Source: Phycisphaerae bacterium (GTDB lineage Bacteria > Planctomycetota > Phycisphaerae > Sedimentisphaerales > Anaerohalosphaeraceae). From it: DNA of 64,000 bases. The DNA is taken from positions 18,125-82,124 of the forward strand of contig JAAYCR010000034.1 of NCBI GenBank assembly GCA_012729675.1, written 5' to 3'. A model generated the notes under the pieces. The model worked only from the letters and a program-made list of their open reading frames with translations. It did no database searches and was not told the origin of the DNA. This document shows, piece by piece, positions 1-7,871 of the stretch. Every line of letters starts with the position of its first letter. The first letter of the stretch is position 1. The translations under genes were made by a program, and so were the position numbers.

Positions 1-1463
1 TCGGTACCCTCGGCCAGCAGGGCCAGCAGGTCTTTGACGCGGTCGGCATAGTTCAATGCCGCCAGTTCTTCAAGATATTTTTCGGCCGTGCCGCCGCAGA
101 CACCGCGCACCGCCGCAACCACCTGAAGCTGGCTGGTTCCCTCATAAATTGTCGTGATGCGGGCGTCGCGGGCCAGCCGTTCGCTGGCATAGTCGCGCAT
201 ATAGCCGCTGCCGCCTAAGACCTGAATCGCGTCGTAGGTTACGGTATTGCTCATCTCCGAGCAATAGTATTTGCTCATCGGCGTCAGCATTGCCGCCAGA
301 CGCTTGATCTTGCGAAGGGCCTGCTTGGCCTCTTTGGCGGCGGCCGGGTCGCTGTCCTTGCCTTCGGCGATTTTGCTCAGGCCGACTTCGAAGTCCACCA
401 CGCGGCTGGTTTCATACAGCAGGGCACGTCCGGCCTCGATCATCATCTTCATGTCGATCACCAGATCGCGTACGGCCGGGAGCTTTTCAATCGGGCCGCC
501 GAATTGCTCGCGGCTGGCCGCGTAGTCGCGGGCAATCCGCCAAGCCGCTTCGGCAATGCCCATCGACTGGCCGGCGATACCGATGCGGGCGCCGTTCATC
601 AGGCTCATCACATACGTTACCAGCCCGCGCTGCCGCTCGCCGATCAGCTGGCATGGCGTATTGTCAAAGAACAGCTCGCACGTCGGCGAGCCGTGAATGC
701 CCAGTTTGTCTTCCAGCCGCCGCACCCTGACGGTCGGCCCGCGATCGCAGACGAACAGGCTCAGTCCCAGGCCGCCGCTGCGGTCGGGTTCGGAGCGGGC
801 CAGCACCAGCAGCACCTCGCCGCAGCCGTTGGTGATAAACCGCTTGACACCGTGCAGATACCAGTTGCCGTCGTCGTCCTGAAAGGCACGCAGCTTGACG
901 GCCTGCAGGTCCGAACCGGCGTCCGGCTCGGTCAATACCATCGCGCCGGTTACGTTGCCGGCGGCAAAATCGTGCAGGTAATGCTGTTTGATGTCTTCGT
1001 CGGCAAAGAAGTTGATTGTCTCGGCGATGCCCTGCAGGCCGAAGATGTTCATTAGCGACGCATCCGCACGCGAGACGATTTCAATCGCAATCGAATAAAT
1101 CAGATTCGGGAAGTTCAGTCCGCCAAACCGATGCGGCAGCGTAAAGCCCATCACGTCGGCCTTGGCCAGCGCGTTGAGCGACTCGGCGATGCCTTTGGCG
1201 TAGCTGACCGTACCGTCGGGATTCAGCGTGTTGCCTTCGCGGTCGATATCTTCGCTGCGCGGGGCGATGAACTCGGCGGCCAGCTTGCCGACGGCGTCGA
1301 GCACCAAATTATAGTTGGTAATCGCTTCAGCAGCGTCCTTCGGGGCTGTCTCAAACTGACCGGCGTACTTGTATCCTTCCTCGGCATACGCGGCGATCTC
1401 GCCCAAATCCAGATGCTTGAACAAAAACTGAATATCGTCATTATCTCGATAAAAATTTCCCAT
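1..1463 (-). CDS. acyl-CoA dehydrogenase (C-terminus outside window)
   Basis: FAD-dependent flavoenzyme that oxidises an acyl-CoA to the enoyl-CoA and passes electrons to electron transfer flavoprotein. My reading of the minus strand gives about 487 residues with the family signatures LTEPDAGSDLQ (mid protein) and, near the window edge, ITTIYEGTSQLQ, whose Glu is the usual catalytic base position. The frame is still open at base 1, so the protein is longer than the 380-residue standard form and belongs to the long class of about 570-600 residues (inference). Start ATG at 1463 with AAAGGA about 11 nt upstream; an in-frame ATG at 1475 sits directly on that box and is less likely. It is the last visible gene of an etfB-etfA-acd unit, which fits direct electron transfer to its neighbours. 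The substrate chain length cannot be read from the sequence. Confidence 0.93.
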   Translation of the reverse strand, partial: MGNFYRDNDDIQFLFKHLDLGEIAAYAEEGYKYAGQFETAPKDAAEAITNYNLVLDAVGKLAAEFIAPRSEDIDREGNTLNPDGTVSYAKGIAESLNALAKADVMGFTLPHRFGGLNFPNLIYSIAIEIVSRADASLMNIFGLQGIAETINFFADEDIKQHYLHDFAAGNVTGAMVLTEPDAGSDLQAVKLRAFQDDDGNWYLHGVKRFITNGCGEVLLVLARSEPDRSGGLGLSLFVCDRGPTVRVRRLEDKLGIHGSPTCELFFDNTPCQLIGERQRGLVTYVMSLMNGARIGIAGQSMGIAEAAWRIARDYAASREQFGGPIEKLPAVRDLVIDMKMMIEAGRALLYETSRVVDFEVGLSKIAEGKDSDPAAAKEAKQALRKIKRLAAMLTPMSKYYCSEMSNTVTYDAIQVLGGSGYMRDYASERLARDARITTIYEGTSQLQVVAAVRGVCGGTAEKYLEELAALNYADRVKDLLALLAEGT

Positions 1464-1498
1464 CGTTTGTTCCATCCTTTAAATCAGTCTGTTTGCGG

Positions 1499-1542
1499 CA
1501 CGGCCGTCTTGGACGTGTCCCACGGACTGGAAGCCCGTGTCA
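1499..1542. repeat. GC-rich palindromic spacer between etfA and acd
   Basis: The gap between the two genes holds a snap-back sequence with CACGG and CCGTG arms around ACTGGAAG, preceded by a related GTC/GAC-rich stretch. It could be a short dispersed repeat or a structured spacer in the operon mRNA. No second full copy was found in this window. Confidence 0.35.
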
Positions 1543-1543
1543 C

Positions 1544-2572
1544 TTATACTTTTTCCTTGATCGCCTTAATCATCATCGGGATGACCTGCGTCAGGTCGCC
1601 GACGATTTTGTAATGGGCGATGTTGAATATCGGCGCATCGGGGTCGTTGTTGATGGCGATAATCTTCTGGCTGTCGCCCATGCCGGCCTGATGCTGAATC
1701 GCCCCGCTGATGCCCGCGGCGACATACAGAATCGGCCGCACGGTCGTGCCGGTCTGGCCGATCTGGTGGTCGCGGTCAATAAAGCCCAGGTCAATAGCCG
1801 CACGGGTCGCGCCGGGCGCTGCACCCAGGCAATGCGCCAGGTCCCAGATGAGTTTGAAATTGTCTTTGCTGCCGACGCCGGCGCCGCCGGCGACGATGAT
1901 GCGCGAGGCCTTGAGGTTGACTTTGCGCTGCTGGCGGTGTTCGGCCAGTATCTCAATGGCCAGATCGTCCTGCGACAGATGCACGGTTTCTTTGACGACC
2001 TGTGCCTTTTTGCTGACATTCGGCGTCGGCATGGGCATCACGCCTTCACGCACAGTGGCCATCTGCGGCCAGCGGTCGTAGTTGATGATGGTGGCGATGA
2101 TGTTACCGCCGAAGGCCGGGCGAATCTGAAACAGAAGATTGTCGTAAACTTCGCCGGTTTTTTTGATTTCGTGCTTGCCGATTTGCAGGTCGGTACAGTC
2201 GGCGGTCAGTCCCGCCTTCATCGCGCTGGCGATGCGCGGCGCCAGGTCGCGGCCGCACGGCGAAGCACCGTATAGCATTATCTGGGGCTTGTGTTTCTGG
2301 ATCAGTCCGTCAATGACTTTCGCATAGCTGCTGGTCTGGTAATGCTCCAAAAGCGGATGCTCGGCCAGATAGACCTTGTCGGCCCCGTAGTGTCCCAATC
2401 GCTCGCACAGATCGGCTACCCGGCTGCCCAACAGCACCGCCGCCAGCGGAACCTTGAGCGTATCGGCCAACTCGCGTCCCTTGCTCATCAGCTCGACCGG
2501 CACTTCTTCCAGCTTACCGCCGTGCTGCTCGGCGAAGACCCAAACCTCTCCCTGTTTATTGACTTCTATCAT
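1544..2572 (-). CDS. etfA: electron transfer flavoprotein subunit alpha
   Basis: Alpha subunit of the heterodimeric ETF, which takes electrons from acyl-CoA dehydrogenases and passes them on to ETF:quinone oxidoreductase or another acceptor in the cytoplasm. The 342-residue product has the usual length. The C-terminal FAD domain is clear: GRRxVAGGAG-like segment (IIVAGGAGVGSK), PGATRAAIDLG, the QIGQTGTTVRP segment and GISGAIQH, all classic FAD-binding positions. I choose ATG 2572 (AAGGG box 8 nt upstream) over GTG 2578, which leaves only 2 nt to the same box. It lies 109 bp downstream of etfB, with a repeat in the gap, and 80 bp upstream of the dehydrogenase, so one transcript is likely. Confidence 0.95.
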   Translation of the reverse strand: MIEVNKQGEVWVFAEQHGGKLEEVPVELMSKGRELADTLKVPLAAVLLGSRVADLCERLGHYGADKVYLAEHPLLEHYQTSSYAKVIDGLIQKHKPQIMLYGASPCGRDLAPRIASAMKAGLTADCTDLQIGKHEIKKTGEVYDNLLFQIRPAFGGNIIATIINYDRWPQMATVREGVMPMPTPNVSKKAQVVKETVHLSQDDLAIEILAEHRQQRKVNLKASRIIVAGGAGVGSKDNFKLIWDLAHCLGAAPGATRAAIDLGFIDRDHQIGQTGTTVRPILYVAAGISGAIQHQAGMGDSQKIIAINNDPDAPIFNIAHYKIVGDLTQVIPMMIKAIKEKV

Positions 2573-2605
2573 TTGCACATCCCTTATTTTTTGTTTTATG
2601 ATTCC

Positions 2606-2676
2606 GTAGGGGCGAACCTATGGTTCGCCCTTTGGGGCAAGCGCACCCCAGGGCAGACACACTGGTCTGTCCCTAC
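2606..2676. repeat. MITE-like palindromic repeat, GTAGGGG...CCCTAC
   Basis: A 71-bp module made of two hairpins: GGGCGAACC-TAT-GGTTCGCCC, then GGGCAGACAC...TCTGTCCC. The ends are mirror images (GTAGGG and CCCTAC). A second copy of the GGGCAGACAC half, again ending CCCCTAC, is at 25687-25712. It lies inside the etfB-etfA spacer, so it would be transcribed and could attenuate or stabilise the operon mRNA. Confidence 0.75.
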
Positions 2677-2681
2677 GCAGC

Positions 2682-3569
2682 TTAACCTATCGTATGATCC
2701 ACAATCAACTCGTGTACCATAGCCTCAATCGCCGCCTGTGTCGGTTCGACCGATTTGGTCTCTTTGGCTGTCAGCACGACGCTCTGGATGCGATGCACCT
2801 TGGTCGGCGAGCCGTCCCGGCCGCACCATTGCATGTCGGCCTCAAGAAAATCCAGATCCCATTGATGAATCAGCAATCCCTTGCTGTCCAAATCCTTGCA
2901 CACGGCATCGACGTTGATCGAGGCATCGTCTTTGGCCATCGCCTCAATCTCGGCGCGGCATTTGGCGAATTTGCATTTCATCATTTTCAGTGCCCGCTGG
3001 ACGCGCGGTTCATTGGCAGTATCCACCACCGTCAGCACGACCGGCAAGGTTGTTTTGACTTCCTGCCATCCGTTGCCGAGGTTACGCCGGGCAACCATTG
3101 TATTGCCGTCCAGTTTCAGCACCTCTTCGACATAAGTGATCTGGGACAGGTCGAGTTTTTCTGCCGTTTGCGGGCCGACCTGGGCGGTGTCGCCGTCAAT
3201 CGCCTGACGGCCGCACAGGATGATGTCCGGATTGAGCTTGCGGACGCCGCAGCTCAAGATATAGCTGGTCGCCAATGTGTCGCTGGCCGCACACCGCCGG
3301 TCCGTAATCAGCACCGCCCGGTCGGCCCCGCGATACAGCGCCTCGCGCAGCACATCCACCGCCGTCGGCAGGCCCATCGTCATCACCGTCACCGTCCCGC
3401 CGTGCGCATCCTTAATATCCAGCGCCATTTCCAGCGCATGCAAATCCTCCGGGTTGAAGATCGCCGGCAAAGCCGCCCGGTTGACCGTCCCGTCTTCGTT
3501 CATCGCCTGACCGGTAATCCGCTTGGTATCCGGCACTTGCTTGACCAATACTACACAATGATATCCCAC
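2682..3569 (-). CDS. etfB: electron transfer flavoprotein subunit beta
   Basis: Beta subunit of ETF, binding AMP structurally and pairing with EtfA encoded next. The frame reads VVLVKQVPDTKR at the N-terminus, the family opening, then IFNPEDLHALEMAL, the GADRAVLITDR segment, GRQAIDGDTAQVGP and the terminal EIEAMAKDD region. About 295 residues, slightly longer than the usual 255-290. The start is a GTG at 3569 with GGAGG 7 nt upstream; the longer frame back to 3644 begins upstream of the deduced transcription start (about 3617) and is therefore rejected. First gene of the etfB-etfA-acd unit. Confidence 0.95.
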   Translation of the reverse strand: MGYHCVVLVKQVPDTKRITGQAMNEDGTVNRAALPAIFNPEDLHALEMALDIKDAHGGTVTVMTMGLPTAVDVLREALYRGADRAVLITDRRCAASDTLATSYILSCGVRKLNPDIILCGRQAIDGDTAQVGPQTAEKLDLSQITYVEEVLKLDGNTMVARRNLGNGWQEVKTTLPVVLTVVDTANEPRVQRALKMMKCKFAKCRAEIEAMAKDDASINVDAVCKDLDSKGLLIHQWDLDFLEADMQWCGRDGSPTKVHRIQSVVLTAKETKSVEPTQAAIEAMVHELIVDHTIG

Positions 3570-3623
3570 GAAAATGCCTCCATGAAGGTCGTTTTCAAAA
3601 AATCCACTTTGATAAAGCCCCGT

Positions 3624-3651
3624 AGTGTAGCCTGAAATAACCACAAGTCAA
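3624..3651 (-). promoter_or_regulatory. promoter of etfB operon
   Basis: On the minus strand, TTGACT (-35, 3646-3651) and TACACT (-10, 3624-3629) are separated by 16 bp. Predicted transcription start is about 3617, leaving a leader of about 48 nt before the GTG of etfB. This supports the short etfB start. Confidence 0.7.
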
Positions 3652-3769
3652 CCAAAAAATTAGCTGACCCAAATCGACACAAAAAAAGATATCGGGACAA
3701 CAGAACCCCCTTTTGTGTTGAATAATTCCTCAATACGGCGATTTTGTGCCGGAGCAAATTATATTTGTG

Positions 3770-3798
3770 TGGATTTTTTATTTAGATAAGGATATAGT
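3770..3798 (+). promoter_or_regulatory. possible promoter of the RRM protein gene
   Basis: TGGATT (weak -35) and TATAGT (-10) with a 17-bp spacer in an A+T-rich stretch, about 85 bp upstream of the start codon. The -35 matches consensus at only half its positions. Confidence 0.35.
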
Positions 3799-3884
3799 AA
3801 CACCCGTCTAAACTTACGAGGTTCACTCCTCAATCCTATTATCCGACCGCTTGCCCGGGGTCAATACGAAAGATCGGAGACTTT

Positions 3885-4313
3885 ATGTCAAAGAAACTGT
3901 ACGTCGGCAACTTAAATTATGATGTCGATAGCCAAACCCTGACCGATTTGTTTTCGGAGTATGGGACCGTCGAAAGCGTCAATCTGATTACCGATCGCGC
4001 CACGGGCCGGAGCAAAGGTTACGCATTTGTTGAAATGGGCAGCGAGGAAGAGGCCAAGGCGGCCGTTGCTGCATTGAATGAATCCGACCAGAATGGCCGC
4101 GAGATGAAGGTCGCCGAGGCCAATCCGCCCAAGGCACGCCCGCAGCGTAAGGGCGGCGGACGCGGGTTTGGCGGCGGCGGTGGCGGTGGGTACGGCGGCA
4201 ACCGTGGCGGTAGCGGTGGCGGCGGTGGGTACGGCGGCGGCGGCCCGCGCGGACGCAGCAGTGGCGGATACGGCGGCGGCGGTGGTGGAGGCGGCGGAAG
4301 ACGCCCCCGCTAA
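3885..4313 (+). CDS. RNA-binding protein, RRM domain with glycine-rich tail
   Basis: Single RNA recognition motif (residues about 3-80) with RNP2 LYVGNLNYDV and RNP1 GRSKGYAFVEMGS, the aromatic residues that stack on RNA bases being present. From about residue 85 the protein turns into a low-complexity tail of Gly with scattered Arg, Tyr and Asn, ending RRPR. This is the architecture of cyanobacterial and planctomycete Rbp proteins linked to cold response and RNA chaperoning (family knowledge; the target RNAs are unknown). RBS GGAG 8 nt before ATG. Monocistronic, with its own upstream A+T-rich region and convergent to lpxB. The Gly codons are strongly repetitive (GGC/GGT), so length polymorphism is likely. 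Confidence 0.93.
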   Translation: MSKKLYVGNLNYDVDSQTLTDLFSEYGTVESVNLITDRATGRSKGYAFVEMGSEEEAKAAVAALNESDQNGREMKVAEANPPKARPQRKGGGRGFGGGGGGGYGGNRGGSGGGGGYGGGGPRGRSSGGYGGGGGGGGGRRPR

Positions 4314-4374
4314 GCGATTTGCGTCACAACGTTTTTTTGCGACATCAACTCACGCATTAAGCTGATATGGCTGA

Positions 4375-4422
4375 CCCGATCGAATGACAAAGCGATTGTT
4401 CGCTCTCTGTCATTTGATCGGG
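4375..4422. terminator. inverted repeat at the convergent ends of the RRM gene and lpxB
   Basis: 15-bp arms CCCGATCGAATGACA and TGTCATTTGATCGGG with one mismatch and an 18-nt loop. It overlaps the lpxB stop codon and lies 60 bp after the RRM gene. There is no T-run at either foot, so a classical intrinsic terminator is not proven; a bidirectional stop or mRNA 3'-end protector is the likely role. Confidence 0.45.
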
Positions 4423-5603
4423 AGCATTTCTAACACCAATGCGGCAACGTTGTCGCGGGCTTTGGCGGTGGTCAGAGGTTTTACGAGTTCGGTGAGGGAC
4501 TGGCTGGTCTGCATGAGTTTGAGGGGGTTGGCCAGCAAGCCGTGGGCGGTCGTGAAGATCGGCTCGACGGCGTCGAAATAGGGCATATATTCGGGGACGA
4601 GTTCTTTGCGGGCCAGGATGTTGACCAGCGAAAGCCAGCGGGTGCGGAGGAGCCAGCGGCCGACGATGTGCCATATCCATTTATTGCTCTGGTACATTAC
4701 CGCCATCGGGCAACCCGCGGCGGCGACCTGAAGCGTGGCGCTGCCGCTGGCCACGAGGACAAAATCGCACGTCTTGACGGTTTCGTAGAGCCGTCCCTGT
4801 TCATAGTGTATCGCCGGGCCGCCTAAGGCCAATTTCTGCATCATCTCCAGTTTTTCGTCGTCGGCGGCACAGGAGACAAACGTCGCGTGCGGGTGGCATT
4901 CCCGGATCATTGCCGCGATTTCCAGCATTGCCGTCCAGAGGGTCTTGATTTCGGCGTCGCGCGAGCCGGGCAGCAGGGCGATGCGGGGCGCATCGCTACG
5001 ATAGTTGGCATAGGTTTTGAGGTTCTTTTCAACAGGTTCGTCCATCTCGTCAAAGAGCGGGTTGCAGACAAACGTCGCGTCCACGCCTCGGGTGCGGAAC
5101 CACTCTTCTTCAAATGGCAGGATGCACGCCAGTTTGGTGCAGCATCGCCGCAACTTATGAATGCGCCACGGCGCCCACGCCCACAACTGCGGCGCGACAT
5201 AAAACAGTACCGGTATCCCCAGCTTCCTCGCCGCCTTGGCGATATGGAAATTAAACGCCGGCGAATCGCACACTACGACCAGATCGACGGGGTTTTCGGC
5301 CAGATACCGTTTGGCCTGACGAATAAGTTTTTTGTAATAGCCAAGCTGTGTAAAAACGTTGAAGATCATCGCCGCCCGCTGGACGGGGTTGGCCAGCAGG
5401 GTGCAGCCGGCTACGGCCATCTTGTCGCCGCCCAAGCCGACCCACGCGATCCGCTGCGGCTCGGTGTGTGAATCTTCGCCGCTTGGCCACGCCCGCTGAG
5501 CCGAAAGCCGGTCGTTGACCGCGCCGATCAGATTGGCGCAGTGCATCTCGGCGCTGTGCTCGCAGGCACTGATGAAAATCCGTTTGCTGGAGATGTCATT
5601 CAT
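4410..5603 (-). CDS. lpxB: lipid-A-disaccharide synthase
   Basis: GT19 glycosyltransferase that joins UDP-2,3-diacylglucosamine and lipid X at the inner membrane in lipid A synthesis. 397 residues, usual length. Visible family segments: GLGGDKMAVAGC, the VVCDSPAFNFHIAK stretch, APQLWAWAPWRIHKLRR (equivalent of SVWAWRPKR), LLPGSRDAEIKTLW and the late VASGSATLQVAAAGCPMAVMY donor-site region. Odd point: the N-terminal GExSGD motif is ACEHSAE here, keeping Glu and Ser but not Asp. The start overlaps the mnmG stop by 8 bp, implying translational coupling. Its presence implies an outer membrane with lipid A. Confidence 0.88.
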   Translation of the reverse strand: MNDISSKRIFISACEHSAEMHCANLIGAVNDRLSAQRAWPSGEDSHTEPQRIAWVGLGGDKMAVAGCTLLANPVQRAAMIFNVFTQLGYYKKLIRQAKRYLAENPVDLVVVCDSPAFNFHIAKAARKLGIPVLFYVAPQLWAWAPWRIHKLRRCCTKLACILPFEEEWFRTRGVDATFVCNPLFDEMDEPVEKNLKTYANYRSDAPRIALLPGSRDAEIKTLWTAMLEIAAMIRECHPHATFVSCAADDEKLEMMQKLALGGPAIHYEQGRLYETVKTCDFVLVASGSATLQVAAAGCPMAVMYQSNKWIWHIVGRWLLRTRWLSLVNILARKELVPEYMPYFDAVEPIFTTAHGLLANPLKLMQTSQSLTELVKPLTTAKARDNVAALVLEMLPIK

Positions 5604-7437
5604 GTGCGGTATTGTAGCGGGCGGCGTTGTGTTTTTTCAAGTAAATTTGGATGACGGTCAGGTCGGCGGGGGTGATGCCGCCGATGCGGCCGGCCTGGCC
5701 GAGGGTGAACGGGCGCAGGGCGGCGAGTTTTTCCTTGGCCTCGAAACGCAGGTGCGGGATGTCGTGATAGGGTAAATCATCGGGCAGCTTGATGTATTCC
5801 AGATTGCGGAAGGCCGCGATCTGCTTGTCCTGTCGGGCGAGGTAGCCTTCGTATTTGCACGCGATTGCCGCTGCATCTATAACGTCGCGGTTTAGCCCCA
5901 TCGCCGCGACGGATGCATCGGCCGCCAGATTTTCGGCCAGGGGATGCGCCGGTTGTTTGGCCCATTCCCACAGGCTCTTGCCGCCGGTGTGGGTGGCTTT
6001 CAGGAAGGATTGCAATTGTTCCACGGACTGCTGTTTGGCGAAGAACCGCGTCCAGCGCATGTCATCGACCAATCCGATATCGCGGCCGACAGGGGTCAGT
6101 CGAGCGTCGGCGTTGTCGCTGCGCAGGGTCAGTCGATACTCTGCGCGGGAGGTGAACATTCGGTACGGCTCGTCGATGTCGCGGGTCAGGAGGTCGTCGA
6201 TCATCACGCCCAGATACGCCTGATCGCGCTGCAAGACCAGCGGCTCTTGCCCGGCAAGCTTTCGCACGGCGTTGACGCCGGCCAGCAGGCCTTGTCCGGC
6301 GGCCTCTTCGTAGCCGCTGGTGCCGTTGATCTGTCCGGCCATGAACAGCCCCGGAACGCGGCGCGTTTCCAGACTCGGCGCAAGCTGCGTGGCGGGGCAA
6401 TAGTCGTACTCGATGGCGTAGGCGTAATGGACGATCCGCGCATGCTCTGTGCCGGGCATCAGCCGCAGCATTTGCTGCTGGATGTCTTTGGGGTAGGACG
6501 TGCTGATACCGTTGCAGTAGATGGTTGAGACGGCCTCGTCTTCCGGTTCGAGAAACACCTGATGGCGTTCTTTGTCGGCGAACCGCATAATCTTGGTCTC
6601 GATGCTGGGGCAGTAGCGTGGGCCGGTGGATTGAATCTGGCCGGTGTACATCGGGGCCAGGTGGAGATTTTCCCGCAGCAGGTCGTGGATGGCCGGGTTG
6701 GTGTAGGTGATCCAGCAGGGCACACAGGGGCGGTCGAGGCGGTCGTTTAGAAACGAAAATGGTATCGGGTCGGTGTCGCCGGGCTGGAGTTCGGTCTTGT
6801 CATAATCCAGCGTCGCCCCGTCCAACCGCACGGGCGTGCCGGTTTTGAGCCGTCCGAGGGTCAGCCCCAGTTGCCTCAGGCAGTCGCTCAGGGCGTTGCT
6901 GGCCGGCTCATCCAGCCGACCGCCCGGCCATTGTTCGTTGCCCATGTGCATGATGCCTCGCAAAAATGTCCCGGTCGTCAAAATCACCGCCGGGGCGATG
7001 TATTCGGCTCCGTCTTCGCATCGCACGCCGTACACCCGGCCGTCGCGGGTCAGGATTTCGGCGGCTGTGCCTTCGGCAATCGTCAGGTTGGCTGCCGACT
7101 CCAGCGCGTGCCGGATAAACTCCTGATACTTGTATTTATCCGTTTGGGCGCGAGGGCTTTGCACGGCGGGGCCTTTGGAGCGGTTCAGCATCCGAAACTG
7201 TATGCCCGTCGCGTCGGTCGCCAGTCCCATCAGGCCGCCGAGGGCGTCGATCTCGCGGACGATCTGGCCTTTGCCCAGTCCGCCGATGGCCGGATTGCAG
7301 CTCATCTTGGCGATGGTGTCGCGGCGCATCGTCAAGAGCAACGTCCGTGCGCCCAGGCGCGCAGCCGCGTGCGCCGCCTCTGCACCGGCGTGGCCAGCCC
7401 CAACGACAATGATGTCAAACGTATCTGTTTTGAACAT
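5596..7437 (-). CDS. mnmG: tRNA uridine-5-carboxymethylaminomethyl modification enzyme MnmG
   Basis: FAD- and NADH-dependent partner of MnmE that installs the cmnm5 group at wobble U34 of several tRNAs. 613 residues, as expected. The N-terminal dinucleotide-binding fold reads VVGAGHAGAEAAHAAARLG (about residues 11-29), followed by MSCNPAIGGLGKGQIVREIDALGG cut into its two classic signatures (CNPAIGG and KGQIVREIDALGG), then the CPSIETKI segment and the C-terminal DYRMFTSRAEYRLTLR-like region. No clear Shine-Dalgarno box; the gene follows acpS by 35 bp and is probably translated from the same message. Confidence 0.96.
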   Translation of the reverse strand: MFKTDTFDIIVVGAGHAGAEAAHAAARLGARTLLLTMRRDTIAKMSCNPAIGGLGKGQIVREIDALGGLMGLATDATGIQFRMLNRSKGPAVQSPRAQTDKYKYQEFIRHALESAANLTIAEGTAAEILTRDGRVYGVRCEDGAEYIAPAVILTTGTFLRGIMHMGNEQWPGGRLDEPASNALSDCLRQLGLTLGRLKTGTPVRLDGATLDYDKTELQPGDTDPIPFSFLNDRLDRPCVPCWITYTNPAIHDLLRENLHLAPMYTGQIQSTGPRYCPSIETKIMRFADKERHQVFLEPEDEAVSTIYCNGISTSYPKDIQQQMLRLMPGTEHARIVHYAYAIEYDYCPATQLAPSLETRRVPGLFMAGQINGTSGYEEAAGQGLLAGVNAVRKLAGQEPLVLQRDQAYLGVMIDDLLTRDIDEPYRMFTSRAEYRLTLRSDNADARLTPVGRDIGLVDDMRWTRFFAKQQSVEQLQSFLKATHTGGKSLWEWAKQPAHPLAENLAADASVAAMGLNRDVIDAAAIACKYEGYLARQDKQIAAFRNLEYIKLPDDLPYHDIPHLRFEAKEKLAALRPFTLGQAGRIGGITPADLTVIQIYLKKHNAARYNTAHE

Positions 7438-7472
7438 TTGAATTTGGGTTGTTCAGAGTTGTTTCGGATTTT

Positions 7473-7865
7473 TTATTTGGAGTTGACCGGCAGGGCGATT
7501 GCCGAGGCCATTGCGAAGTTGGCGGTATGGGTGATGCTGACCGTAACCGGCCCCAGCCCCATCGCGTCGATATGTTCTTTGACCTTGCCGCAGAGAGTGA
7601 CTTGCGGCTGGCCGAGCGGATTGTTGACGACTTCGATATCCGTCCACGCCACGCCGTCGCGCCAGCCTGTGCCGATGAGTTTCATCACGGCTTCTTTGGC
7701 CGCAAAGCGTCCGGCCAGCTTTTCGATGCGATTCTTCACCGCCGCCGCATCGGCCTGCTCGCGGGCGGTGAACACCCGGTCCAGAAACCGCTCCCCGTGC
7801 TTGTCGAGCATTTGCTCGATGCGTCCGAAGTCCACCAGGTCAATGCCGTGTGCCGCCGCTGTCAT
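7473..7865 (-). CDS. acpS: holo-[acyl-carrier-protein] synthase
   Basis: Transfers phosphopantetheine from CoA to acyl carrier protein. 130 residues. The family signature is present as HGIDLVDFGRIEQML at the N-terminus with the Mg-binding Asp, and FAAKEAVMKLIGTG in the middle, whose Glu completes the metal site; the C-terminal SITHTANFAMASA matches the substrate loop (usually SISHE/DxxYAxA). Starts 6 bp after the stop of the upstream lipoprotein foldase gene, so the two are one transcript. Confidence 0.93.
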   Translation of the reverse strand: MTAAAHGIDLVDFGRIEQMLDKHGERFLDRVFTAREQADAAAVKNRIEKLAGRFAAKEAVMKLIGTGWRDGVAWTDIEVVNNPLGQPQVTLCGKVKEHIDAMGLGPVTVSITHTANFAMASAIALPVNSK

Positions 7866-7871
7866 CGGTTA

